From Nemertoderma westbladi (taxonomy: Eukaryota; Xenacoelomorpha; Nemertodermatida; Nemertodermatidae), in contig JAUCBJ010006135.1 in assembly GCA_032718475.1 (NCBI GenBank), forward strand, positions 1 through 26,959: a stretch of DNA of 26,959 bases, written 5' to 3'. The notes under the pieces were generated by a model that had not been told where the DNA came from, did no database searches, and saw only the letters and a program-made list of their open reading frames with translations. Below are positions 1 through 9,043 of this stretch, piece by piece; position 1 is the stretch's first letter; every line of letters starts with the position of its first letter. Made by a program: the position numbers and the translations under genes.

Positions 1-470
1 TTAGATATAATAGTATCGCCTGCATTAGAACTATTTATGTCTGGTATATCTGCAGTACATTTTACTAGTTTTCTTAAATTTGATCGTTTTATGTAACTAC
101 ATTTTAAATATGATTAAGTATTTTATTCTTTACTAAAGTTTTATTTAATTTTGCTCTAGATGTGTCCGAATGTTATTTTATTTATGTACAAATCGCAAGT
201 AGAATTCAAATCATGATGTTTTAACACGACAACATTATAGCAAGTAAATTTCATTAATTTTTATCATAGTGTTACTCTATGATCTTAATACAACTGCTGC
301 TAAAAACGAAAAATAACACATAACTCGTGTTATATCAGTTATTCTAGAGTTTAATGATTTTATGAAAATAGTTTGTACAATTTTCTAATAACATTTGTTC
401 ATAACGTTGTGTGGAACAACAAGTGTTTTACTTCTAAAACGCAGTGAATATAAAAAAAATTTGCACGATG
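1..470. other. AT-rich stretch, nothing recognised
   Basis: No conserved coding sequence, RNA gene or clear repeat was seen here. It lies beyond the 3' end of NME7 and is probably intergenic. Confidence 0.5.
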
Positions 471-687
471 TTTCACAAGAACCGAATGTGTGAACAATCT
501 TTAACAGACGTGCCACTCTGAATTTCTCCGTCAACGAATTGGGATCTGTGTTCAGATCGGCAATGCCTCCTGCGTGACAGAATCTTTCGGTTTGGGTGAA
601 ATGGAGGGGTACAGGGAGAGACAGGGGAGAAACCTCTAGACCAGACTGCTGATTTACCCTAAACGCCGTTGCTCTACTTGTTATTCT

Positions 688-912
688 TCAGTTTCTCCTA
701 AATTGTAGTAGTCCTATTCTGTTGTTGTTTTCTTTTTAATGATATGATAGTGAACATACTGTATGCCTTAGTCTGTCAAAATATATGTTGTTTTATCAGT
801 TTTTCAGTTCTATAGTTTGTCAAAATTTATTGTTGCTTTATTGGTTCTATAGTTTCTCCTAAATTGTTGTAGTCCTATTCTGCTTTATTTTCTTTTTAAT
901 GATACAATAGTG
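688..912. repeat. Diverged tandem duplication, about 163 bp period
   Basis: The block that starts tttctcctaaattgt at about 691 recurs at about 853, with the same order of sub-motifs in each copy (agtcctattctg, then ttctttttaatgat, then atagtg). A second pair, tctgtcaaaatatatgttg and tttgtcaaaatttattgttg, lies between them. The block is followed by an A-rich end with overlapping AATAAA signals at about 981-992. This looks like the 3' end of a plus-strand transcript or a LINE 3' tail, but no coding sequence upstream (480-690) could be assigned, so the origin is open. Confidence 0.5.
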
Positions 913-1117
913 TTTTACTGTGATAATTATTTTACTATATTTATGCTGTGTAATCATATGGGTTCATATTTTATGTAATGAAATAAATAAAATCGTTATC
1001 TTTAAACAAATATTTTTTATCTCCGAAAATGAAACCCCATGAGGTAAAGGTTTTTTTAATACAACCCGCAAGCAATATCTCGAGCGCTTCATCTAAATAA
1101 CAAACTCGATGCTACAA

Positions 1118-1620
1118 TGCCCTCCTAAGGCAAAACCATGTAATTCAAAAAATCGAGTTTTGAGAAAGATCAACCTAAAGTTAACGAATCTGCGCGAAAA
1201 CATGTGAATGTCTGTGTGAACATTTTCAACATTAAAGTTTAGGCAAATAGTTTATTTAAATATCTAGAAAGTTTTAGAGCTCCAACTTAAGCTTAAGTAG
1301 TTTATTTTGATTTTTGAGTTACCCATTGCCCTACTTATATTACATCATGTAAATTATATAAATTTACAAAGCTGGTCCTAAGCCAAAACAATGTTACATG
1401 GAGTGTCATTATCACATTAGGGTTACATGGTTCTGCCTTGGCACGCCTGAACAAATTCATATAATGGAGTTACATTCTACTCCCTTTTTAAACCCTTTAG
1501 AGTTTAGATGCACTCTAATAAGTTCTACCACCAGATACAGCTCGCCGAAAGCGCTAAAATGATACCAATATCTTATTTTCATCAATATTCGAGTTACATG
1601 GATTTGCCTTAGGACGGCAG
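1118..1620. mobile_element. Small foldback/inverted-repeat element with a four-times repeated motif
   Basis: The left end (1123-1146) reads tcctaaggcaaaaccatgta; the right end (1591-1614) is its reverse complement, with 2 mismatches over 24 bases. Two more, less exact copies sit near the middle: 1376-1399 in the left orientation and about 1421-1445 in the right orientation. Two copies in each orientation make two inverted pairs, so the roughly 500-bp unit could fold into two hairpins. No ORF is present, so it is most likely a non-autonomous DNA transposon or foldback element. Superfamily and target duplication were not determined. Confidence 0.55.
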
Positions 1621-1925
1621 TACAATAATAGCCCGTGGTCTATAAAATGTCGAACAATTTACATCATTTGGCATTTTGGAGAATAATATGGTGGTGACAG
1701 AAAAGTTACGGTATATATATAAATTAAATGAGTGACAATATCATTAATATATTATTTAAAACAAATAAAAATATTTATCTAAAAGTAAAATCTTATGAAA
1801 ACAAAAATCACTAAATACAATTTATAATCGCAACAGTTTTTTAAACCTGTGACAAATCGTTAAGTAGATGTTTAGTTAGTTCAACTTCAAATCTCGCGTT
1901 GTAAATCATCTTGGATTGGTTTGAA

Positions 1926-2066
1926 TCAGCGGGATAAAATCTTGAAGAAGTATTCCAACTCCAGATTGGCGTCCTCAGGAAGGTCTGTACAGTGTACAGC
2001 GTTCTGGATTTTATTTATCCCAAACCTTGCTCGTATACTGTCAGGTTTCAGATGGCGGCAAATCTC
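1926..2066 (-). CDS. NME7: NME7, last coding exon (end of NDK domain B)
   Basis: The exon is entered through a pyrimidine-rich acceptor ending ctag (2070-2067) and is in phase 0 with the preceding exon. Its 46 residues read EICRHLKPDSIRARFG, then NAVHCTDLPED, then LEYFFKIL, followed by TGA at 1928-1926. This is the C-terminus of the second nucleoside diphosphate kinase domain of NME7; NAVHCTDLPED carries the histidine that aligns with the NDPK phospho-histidine, in the NxxH context. The four exons found encode about 232 residues, matching the C-terminal 60% or so of vertebrate NME7 (about 376 aa). Confidence in family and frame is high because the exon joins are exact. Confidence 0.93.
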   Translation of the reverse strand, partial: EICRHLKPDSIRARFGINKIQNAVHCTDLPEDANLELEYFFKILSR

Positions 2067-3064
2067 CTAGAAAACAAACAGATTAAATTATGTTTAAAGA
2101 GTTGAACCGTGGCTGACTGCCTGCTCGGTACCGGTAGCAAAAAGCCAATTGGGGTGACAATTCAGCCTTCTAATAGGGTTAATGTTAAATTAATATTAAA
2201 AAATTAGTGGCAGGAAGTACAATTTTTACAACCTGCTACCTTAAATGTTCGCGAAATTAAGTTAATATGATATAATAGGCTGAAACGAGACCCCAAAAGA
2301 GAGTTGGGTGCTGTTACTACGGACTCTGCATTTTCAATATCTTTGGATAACAATAATACATTTTGTTAACATTTGGTACTAACTTTTAATATTTTAATAC
2401 ATTATTACATCGCTATCTCTGAGTTTTATTTTACAGGTTTATTTTATGCGTAAAATAGGGTATTTATTGGTAAAATGCAAAATCGATTCGATACATCCCC
2501 AGTGGTACTAAACCGTACCAGAGTCTGACAGTTTGTATTTCAGTCCGTCGCTCGCGCTGAGTCACATAGAATCGCGTGCTTCTAATTATTAATTCGGGCT
2601 AATAGATTAATTAGAGTAAAATAATAGGGTTAAATTTTGTCGATTAGGTTTTTTCTTGTAGTTTTTACTCCAAAACTGGCCAGCCCATTTCGTTGTTCAT
2701 TTACTACACAAAATATGGCGTATCTTCAGCGATGCAGATCCGTCATCAGTTGTCTAGTCTGCCGCTAGATGGCATAATGAATGACTGAAAGTGAAAACAT
2801 TCTATCATCATATTATCATATCGTTGTTACTATTTACTACTATACATTTGGGCGAAACCTACCGATCAGCTGGCTGCCGTCAGCTGATCACTGATTGCAT
2901 GAAACAACTAGGTCTTGTTTCTTTTTAGTTTTTTACATACTTTGGCACTACCGGTAAGGTTTTTACTTAACGTGCTTGATTAATAAATAAAATAATATTA
3001 ACTCATAAAAAATAGTTCTAAGATATGAAGGAATCATCGGAAAGAAGCACTTTTTTGTCAGTAA
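2067..3064. other. NME7 intron sequence, no gene seen
   Basis: This is part of the 4.3-kb intron (2067-6404) between the last two NME7 exons. It contains a short perfect palindrome, gatcagctg and cagctgatc, separated by 8 bases at about 2863-2888, with two CAGCTG E-box cores. No ORF with recognisable similarity was seen. Confidence 0.6.
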
Positions 3065-3190
3065 TTTCAATTTCAATAGAGTGTAATTCAAATATTCTGA
3101 CCGAGTGCGTTGAGTTTTGCAGGAGTTGACATGTTTATCAAATACTATCGAGTGGAAAATTCAAATCAAATCTGAATTTCGTCAAATAAA
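3065..3190. repeat. Dispersed repeat, copy 1
   Basis: The stretch around 3088-3135 (aattcaaatattctgaccga, gtgcgttgagttttgcagga) resembles about 6080-6125 (aattcaactattctgtccga, gtggtcgagttttacacgag). Upstream and downstream words such as tttcaattt and ttcaaatcaa are also shared in part. Both copies lie in the same NME7 intron, in the same orientation, and each precedes a low-complexity tract. The repeat class is unknown. Confidence 0.45.
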
Positions 3191-3229
3191 ATTATTGACA
3201 AGTTCTTTCCGACACGATATAGTCGTGTC

Positions 3230-3490
3230 GTGTCCCAAAAAACCCGAGAAAGTGTCCCAAAAAAACCGAGAAGGTGTCCCAAAAAACCCGAGAAAGTGTC
3301 CCAAAAAACCCGAGAAAGTGTCCCAAAAAACCCGAGAAAGTGTCCAAAAAACCCGAGAAAGTGTCCCAAAAAACCCGAGAAAGTGTCCCAAATAACACGA
3401 GGAAGTGTCCCAAAAAACCCGAGAAAGTGTCCCAACAAACGCGAGAAAGTGTCCCAAAAAACGCGAGAAAGTGTCCAAAAAAACAAATAG
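3230..3490. repeat. Minisatellite, 22-bp unit, about 12 copies
   Basis: The consensus unit is gtgtcccaaaaaacccgaga plus aa (22 bp). Eleven units fill 3230-3470 (ten of 22 bp, one of 21 bp), and a degenerate twelfth starts at 3471. Units differ by single substitutions (for example acgcgag in place of acccgag in the last two full units). Because 22 is not a multiple of 3 and the unit has no stop in any frame, the array is open on both strands in several frames and gives spurious Lys/Pro-rich or Phe/Leu-rich ORFs. It lies inside an NME7 intron. Confidence 0.92.
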
Positions 3491-3786
3491 TGTTCAAACA
3501 AAAAATAGTGTTGCTTTATGGTTTTGATATCTCTGGGGTAATTTCTGGCGCTGATAACGTAAGGTGTTGGGTGCTTGATGGTCTTTTTTGGAAGGCCTTT
3601 TTGTTGTAAAAAGTGTCAAAAGTTGTCAAATTTTCAAATTTTGGGTGAAAATTACAAATGTTGCCATAACTCGAGAATAAAACTTAACGAAAAACTGATT
3701 TCAAATTCGGCATCACCATAAAACTTCACATTGGTAAAAGCATTAAAAATACTTAAAAAAAGGCTGGGGTGAACCCACTCCCTTAA

Positions 3787-5724
3787 GCACTGTTTTTGCT
3801 ACAACAGTTTTCTGCAACAGTTTTCTGTAGTGTTATATATAAGTTTTGTGTAGTCTTGCTTGATACTGATAATCTAGAACAAAATAGTTGAAGTTAATTT
3901 TTATTATTGTAAATAAATTTCGTTCTAGAATATTTAGCTCCCAAAAAACACTATACTACTACTAGGATCGGCATGCTGCATTGCAGCTGCATTTTTAAGA
4001 ATGCTGTGCCGGCTTGTCGACAAAATTGCGCCGCCACAACTCCCTATCACCCATGACATTTGCTAGATCATCCGCATCTTCAAGGCCAATGTCCTTTAAG
4101 ATGCGTCTCAAAAAGTCATGGGCTGTCCACCATGCTTATTCACTCCATGCGGCTGCCAAAGTACAAGAGTATGCACTGGCTGGTCCTCACGGCGAAAGCA
4201 ATGTCCTGCAAAGCGGAGGCGATTTTGTTATAATGTCAAGCTTGGGGGAACCAATGAGACACCTCCAATACTATATAGTATCTGGTTGGAGATGTATGCA
4301 TTGTACTGTACTTGACACAATGAACCCGGCGTAGCATTCTTGTGAATGTGCCATCCAGAGATTTGATGTCCTCAGCAGTTAGAGCCCAGCATGGACTCCC
4401 ATAGAGGAGTACTGGAATTACTGCTGCTCTAAATAATCGGACCTTAAGTTTCCGATTAATTCTCGGTGACTTCCAAATCCTGGAAAGCCTATTCAAGGCT
4501 GCCCATGCCTTTCCCTTACGTATACCATCCTTTGAGCATATGCTCATCCGATCAGAGACTTGCTGAGGACTTTCAAAGTTAACTGTCAAAATTTTGGTCT
4601 TTCTAGAGTTAATAAAAAGACCAACACCAGAAGCAGCATGTTCTAATGAACTGAGGAGCCATTGGGCTCCCTCTAGTGATTCTGAGAGTACTCCTAAGTT
4701 ATCAGCAAAGTCTAGATCAGTTAGGTACTTGGCAGGATTTCCTCGACTTCTGGAGCCAGTAGGTGGAGTTATCATCACCCCATCATCATTATGATGATCT
4801 AAGGACATGCGTAGAACATAGTCAACCACAATTATGAACAAGAATGGTGCAAGTGTGTCTCCCTGGAGGACGCCCCATAACACTTCAAATGGTTATGTGT
4901 CACCGTCAACAGTAGACACAAATGTTGTCGAACCATCGTATACTGATCTGATTGCTGCAATAATTTCATCAGGAATCCCATATAATGAAAGTATGCTGAA
5001 CATACGTGAACGAGAGACTGAATCAAAGGCCTTGAAAAAGTCAACAAAGATAACAGCCAGATGCCTGTCTTTCTTTTTTGATAACTCTTCAATTATCCTT
5101 CTAAGTGCCAAAATTGGCTCCATGGTCCCACGACCTTTACGGAACCCATTCTGATTTCCACGGAGCAGTCTCTCAATGGGATCCCTGATGCGATTTAATA
5201 GAATTCTATTGTATAGCTTTGCAGCAATCGAGATCAATGAGATTCCCCGAAAAGAACCATAGAGTGTTAGGTTGCCATTGCCCTTTTTGGGAACTGGCAC
5301 CAACTTATTTGTTTTAATTTCTTGTGGGACTCTTGTTGTTCGGTACATGTCTACTATGATGGGATAGATGAGCTTTAAACTCTCAGGTATTTTAAAGACC
5401 TAAGGGGGAACACCATCTACTCCACTGGCACAATTGGTCTTAATGCCCTTCGAAGCAGCCATCACTTCTGCAAAGGAGATATCGCCAATGGGAATATCTG
5501 GGAGTACAGACTCAGACACTTTTACTTCTATAAAGTTATCAGGCAATACCCTGTCATTATTGAGGAGCATTTCAAAGTGGGCCTTCCATCCATTGAGGCG
5601 ATCGGCTGGTGATTCAGCCTTGGTGGTTGGTTGGCTAAAGAAAACACAAATCTGATGTATTTTAATATTACAGAAAACTGTTGCAGAAAACTGTTACACA
5701 AACTGTTGTAGCGAAATCAGTCCT
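3787..5724. mobile_element. TTAA-flanked inverted-repeat transposon carrying a LINE insertion
   Basis: TTAA at 3783-3786 and TTAA at 5725-5728 bound the element. The left end reads gcactgtttttgctacaaca and then units of gttttctgcaaca; the right end is its inverted counterpart (aggactgatttcgctacaac on the opposite strand). Two CAACAGTTTTCTG-like units are present on the left and three on the right, the outermost of these degenerate. A TTAA duplication is typical of piggyBac and Kolobok transposons. Once the LINE (3952-5640) is removed, little more than 200 bp remains, so the element is non-autonomous. An inner inverted pair (tctagaac at about 3872 and gttctaga at about 3922) adds further structure. 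Superfamily assignment is inference. Confidence 0.7.
3952..5640 (-). pseudogene. 5'-truncated non-LTR retrotransposon (LINE), broken reverse transcriptase
   Basis: On the minus strand the frames read, in order, a region upstream of the RT core, GVPP followed by a stop at about 5401, RT motifs (GISLISIAAKLYNRIL, NQNGFRKGRGT, VIFVDFFKAFDSV), then a frameshift near 4885-4893, then GVLQGDTLAPFLF, the catalytic motif as FADN instead of FADD (about 4710), the C-terminal LLYGSPCWALT block, and an LRFAGHC / DR-W-type tail reached only by further frame changes. It is dead as a coding unit. Short direct repeats aaaacac at 3945-3951 and 5641-5647 look like its target-site duplication, so it inserted into the TTAA element. 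Clade is uncertain (RTE- or CR1-like architecture). Confidence 0.85.
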
Positions 5725-5728
5725 TTAA

Positions 5729-6060
5729 CATATAAATAATAATTGTCTATAAGTATTATGATTATGAATAATGATAAAATTCCTTTATGTTGTGTAGAAT
5801 ACAACAAAAATCCTGTTCTAATTAATGGTCGTATCTTATCCCAAAACCCATAGTTATACATTTGAACGCTTGGGTTATTACAAACTCATGTGCTCTGCCG
5901 TCCAAGCTGGCTTTTGCACTTTGTAACATTAAATTTTGTGATAAAAAGTGTACGAAAGCAATATTATAATGCTGATTTCAACATATAAGTGGGAAAAGGT
6001 TGAATATTCAAATCAAGGACGTATTTTTCGATATAAAAAATAAGCGGAATACGTATACAA
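5729..6060. other. NME7 intron, nothing recognised
   Basis: AT-rich intron sequence between the TTAA element and the second copy of the dispersed repeat. No ORF, RNA gene or clear repeat was seen. Confidence 0.5.
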
Positions 6061-6061
6061 T

Positions 6062-6150
6062 TTTCAATTTAGCGAAATTCAACTATTCTGTCCGAGTGGT
6101 CGAGTTTTACACGAGCTGGCAAGAAATAAACCTATACTTCTATAATATCT
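6062..6150. repeat. Dispersed repeat, copy 2
   Basis: Counterpart of the repeat at 3065-3190, in the same orientation. The best-matching core is aattcaactattctgtccga followed by a gtcgagtttta segment. It ends just before the pyrimidine tract. Confidence 0.45.
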
Positions 6151-6166
6151 TTATTAATAAAAGAAC

Positions 6167-6383
6167 GTCTCCCCTCCCCTCCCATTCACTCACCCCCCCC
6201 CCCCCCCCCCTCCCCTCCCCACCCCATCAATCCCCACTCCCCTCCCCCATCACCCCCCTTCCATCCCCTCATCTCCCTTCCATCCCCTCCCATTCCCTCC
6301 CCCTCTCCTCCATCCATATCCCCCTTTCCATCCCCTCCCCCCTTCCATCCCCTCCCCTCATCCCCCCATTCCCCCCCTCCACA
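6167..6383. repeat. About 215-bp C/T tract with an 18-C homopolymer
   Basis: The plus strand is almost pure pyrimidine, built from ctcccc / catcccc words with an uninterrupted C run at 6193-6210. In NME7 pre-mRNA (minus strand) this is a G/A-rich stretch with many runs of four or more G. It begins about 20 nt downstream of the splice donor at 6404-6403 and could form G-quadruplexes in RNA or triplex DNA. The structural potential is inferred from composition. Confidence 0.9.
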
Positions 6384-6404
6384 CTTATAATCCCATAAAC
6401 CTAC

Positions 6405-6593
6405 CGAGTCGTGAGGCCCAACGAACTCTCGGAATTTCTGCGGAACATCCTCGTCTCCAACAGATGGACCACCTCCGACCTCCAACACCATACTAACTCC
6501 CCCACATAGTTCGTCAACCATCGCCGAGTATTCAGACACGACACCCTTGTAAACCTCTAGGAATTCCTCCGCGTTCACTTTGGATAAAGTAAA
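6405..6593 (-). CDS. NME7: NME7, penultimate coding exon (middle of NDK domain B)
   Basis: A 189-bp exon of 63 codons, phase 0 at both ends. The acceptor is tttcag (6599-6594) and the donor gtaggt begins at 6404. It reads FTLSKVNAEEF, a VYKGVVSEY segment and KFREFVGPHDS, which is the helix and substrate-cap part of NDK domain B in NME7. The vertebrate protein has clearly similar residues (VNVEEF, VYKGVV, TFREFCGP). It joins in frame to AAQM on the exon before and to EICRHL on the exon after. An 18-C run (6193-6210) and a 21-G run (6622-6642) bracket it. Confidence 0.93.
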
Positions 6594-6621
6594 CTGAAAC
6601 AAAATCAGTGTAAAGATAATT

Positions 6622-6642
6622 GGGGGGGGGGGGGGGGGGGGG
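6622..6642. repeat. 21-G homopolymer
   Basis: An uninterrupted run of 21 G on the plus strand. In NME7 pre-mRNA it is a 21-C run ending about 28 nt upstream of the acceptor of the exon at 6405-6593, where a polypyrimidine tract acts. Run length is prone to sequencing and assembly error. Confidence 0.9.
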
Positions 6643-7398
6643 TCATGGCGCATGATCTCAAATAAACAATCAGAAGTGGAAATAAGTAATATAAATAATA
6701 ATAAAATATAATATAATAGAAACAGTAATATTATTAATAAGTGGATATATTTATTAATAATAAACTAAACAACTACAGGTACTTCTTTCACGCAACGTTG
6801 AACTTCGTGAGAAGTTTTTATTAGTATTTGTATTTATAAGATATAATAAGTAATATCCATCACACACTACTGCAGAATCAGGTTTATATATGAATCTCAC
6901 ACTACTGCACTTCAATAGGCCTACACCGGTACGCCTACTCAGTTCCACCCTTACTCTCTACCAGTTTGAATTTACCGCCACATAATATATCGCAACTCAA
7001 CCCACAGAGTTTCTCATTGTACCTTATATAGTATTATAATATTATTACTATATCGGCAATTTAAACCATTCCGGCTCCAAGTTTCGGCTTCTATTTCTTT
7101 GGCGCTCTTAATATAACATAATGATAAAATATGTTACGCGTGACCAATCAGTGTGGCGTGGGTTAAACACCACGCTCGTTTATTATTTTGGTTATTGAAA
7201 CTGACCCTCTCACCCCAAACTGCACCTTTTCTCCAATTGCCCCTTGTACGTTAGAGCAAGACGTTTTTGAAGTAAGTTTTATGTGTCCACACACACCCCT
7301 ATTCCACCTACACTTAAATTTTTAACAATGAAATAACATACATTATTACGTTCTCATAACCATGTAATACATTATTTACGATATTTAACGATATTTTC
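6643..7398. other. NME7 intron (0.9 kb), nothing recognised
   Basis: AT-rich intron sequence with simple ATA/TAA-rich stretches at 6680-6760. No coding similarity was seen. Confidence 0.5.
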
Positions 7399-7400
7399 GG

Positions 7401-7480
7401 GTCGACACCAAGGCGTACTATATGTACATAGATACATATATATACGACATACAGTATATATATAGTACGCCTTGGTCGAC
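7401..7480. repeat. Inverted repeat abutting an NME7 splice donor
   Basis: The arms ccaaggcgtactatat (7408-7423) and its exact reverse complement (7460-7475) are extended by gtcgac on both sides, with one base out of register. The intervening 36 bases are AT-rich and partly palindromic (atatatat). On the transcript strand the right arm starts immediately after the GTGAGT donor at 7486-7481, so an intronic hairpin would form at the exon edge. Confidence 0.8.
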
Positions 7481-7486
7481 ACTCAC

Positions 7487-7701
7487 CATCTGTGCAGCAA
7501 TAATTCTGAAACCGGCGTCGGATATCGCTTTAATTATAGAGCCAAGATGCCCCGCAGCCACTGCGTGGGGTTTAACGACGCAGCAGGTCGATTTACCGTG
7601 GATTTCCGCGGTGTTCCGAAGCTCTCCGGAGAAAAAGAAACCCAATTCGCGGAACGCGGAATTGTTGGAGTCGGAACCATGGACAGCGTTCTCCGGGGGT
7701 T
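7487..7701 (-). CDS. NME7: NME7 exon (end of NDK domain A, start of domain B)
   Basis: The acceptor ends cctag at 7702 and the donor is GTGAGT at 7486. The 215-bp exon completes a split Glu codon after YGT and reads EPPENAVHGSDSNN, an FRELGFFF segment, a linker, then TCCVVKPHAVAAGHLGSI and DAGFRIIAAQM. NAVHGSDS is the NDPK signature with the catalytic histidine of domain A; KPHA is the altered KPDA motif typical of NME7 domain B. Two NDK domains joined in this order, with KPHA in the second, identify NME7 rather than a single-domain NDPK. Known role of the family: centrosomal and axonemal protein associated with the gamma-tubulin ring complex, with kinase activity assigned mainly to domain A. 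Confidence 0.95.
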
Positions 7702-8690
7702 CTAGGCAACAAAGTAAACAAATTATATATAATGGTCGCCTAGCATTCTCGAGTTTAGGGATGGGATGTTTTGTCAAGGAATTTCCGGAATACCAATTTT
7801 ACATATATTTTGCCACAACGCAACGGGAATAACGATAACTCGATATCGATATCCACTAAGAAGGAATCGTTTATATCGACCCGATCCCGGACTACCGCTC
7901 ATGGTTTTTCATCACGAAATATGCAAAAATAACAAACCGTTCCACAAGTGTCGCACCTATAGATACCACATACTCGAAGGCACTAACTGTCCTCCCCTCT
8001 CTCAGCTAGCATCCTAGACAACGACGCAATCGTTCATCTACTTACACACATACCGCGCACTCAAAACACTACTCACACCCACCAACACCACTATACAATA
8101 CAGACCATGCACCACTATCATACATACCGTTTACGTAACTCATTACTTTAGGTAGGTCATATTTATAGAGTTTATGTTTTAATATTGTGTATCATCCTGT
8201 ATCACAATTATTGTGCTCGGTTTACCCCGAATGGGGGTGTAAAGCAAACGTCATACGTCAAATAAACTGGGGATGGTAGTATTTGTATGTATTACTTTGA
8301 TGGTGCTCAAGTGCTTAACTTTGGTTAAAGGTGCTCAAAGGTTAAAAAAGGTGCTCAACTTTGCTTAAGTTACAGTATAAATTTAGCACCTGTTATAATA
8401 ATAACGAATTCAGCCATTTTCTGTGAAAAATTACAGTTATACACGAAACATTAGTAAAAGCATTTCCGAATGTTTCCTGTCTCCCATCCCATACGCCTCC
8501 TAGGCAATAAATTATATGATCATCACGTCACATGTTCCAAATATATAAAGAAATCAAATATAAACATTTACCGGTTGTCTCCCGGTGCCCGTATCAATTC
8601 ACCTTATAGATTCCGACAACAATTCAGTCTCCCACGTATGATCCATAATGACACACTGACTTTATCAACTGTTCAATTAGATTACTTGGT
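7702..8690. other. NME7 intron, short repeats only
   Basis: Part of the 2.2-kb intron 7702-9927. The only structure seen is three copies of ggtgctcaa between about 8302 and 8370, each followed by a cttaacttt / ggttaaa-type word, and a short ttacccc / gggggtgtaa inverted pair at about 8221-8242. No coding similarity was seen. Confidence 0.5.
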
Positions 8691-9043
8691 ATAGGGGCCG
8701 TCTATAAATGAGGTCACGCAGAGTAGGGGGGAAGGGGGTCAGAGATTTTGTGACGAATTGGGACAAGGGGGGGGGGGGGGGGGGGGGAGTGGGGGTTGTC
8801 GATTTTGTGATGTCACGAATCCGAATATTCTACTAGTTGTGCAAATCAATTATTTTGTACTTTCACAGTAAAAAGTTTTAAAATGTGCATTATAAGCTGT
8901 CTCTCACCCTAGTTTCCACTTAACTATATACACTAAACTACTGTACTAAACGGTCCCTAAACTACTGGCTGACTGGTAGGTACTGGCCTAGGTAGATACT
9001 GGTGTCAGTTTGAAAGGCTACCACACTGCCACTATCTGACTAT

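Noticed and set aside
3230-3490. CRISPR-like array
   Set aside because: Units are directly adjacent with no unique spacers, and the context is a eukaryotic intron.
3117-3609. Several overlapping ORFs on both strands (Lys/Pro-rich and Phe/Leu-rich)
   Set aside because: They are the 22-bp minisatellite read in different frames; the unit has no stop codon in any frame.
4014-4334. A plus-strand 106-residue ORF, also found at 9237-9728 in part
   Set aside because: It is antisense to the C-terminus of the LINE; the shared sequence reflects two LINE copies, not a conserved gene.
6186-6653. A 155-residue minus-strand ORF with Gly-rich ends
   Set aside because: Only the middle (6405-6593) is coding, as an NME7 exon bounded by good splice sites; the ends are translated homopolymer and G-rich intron.
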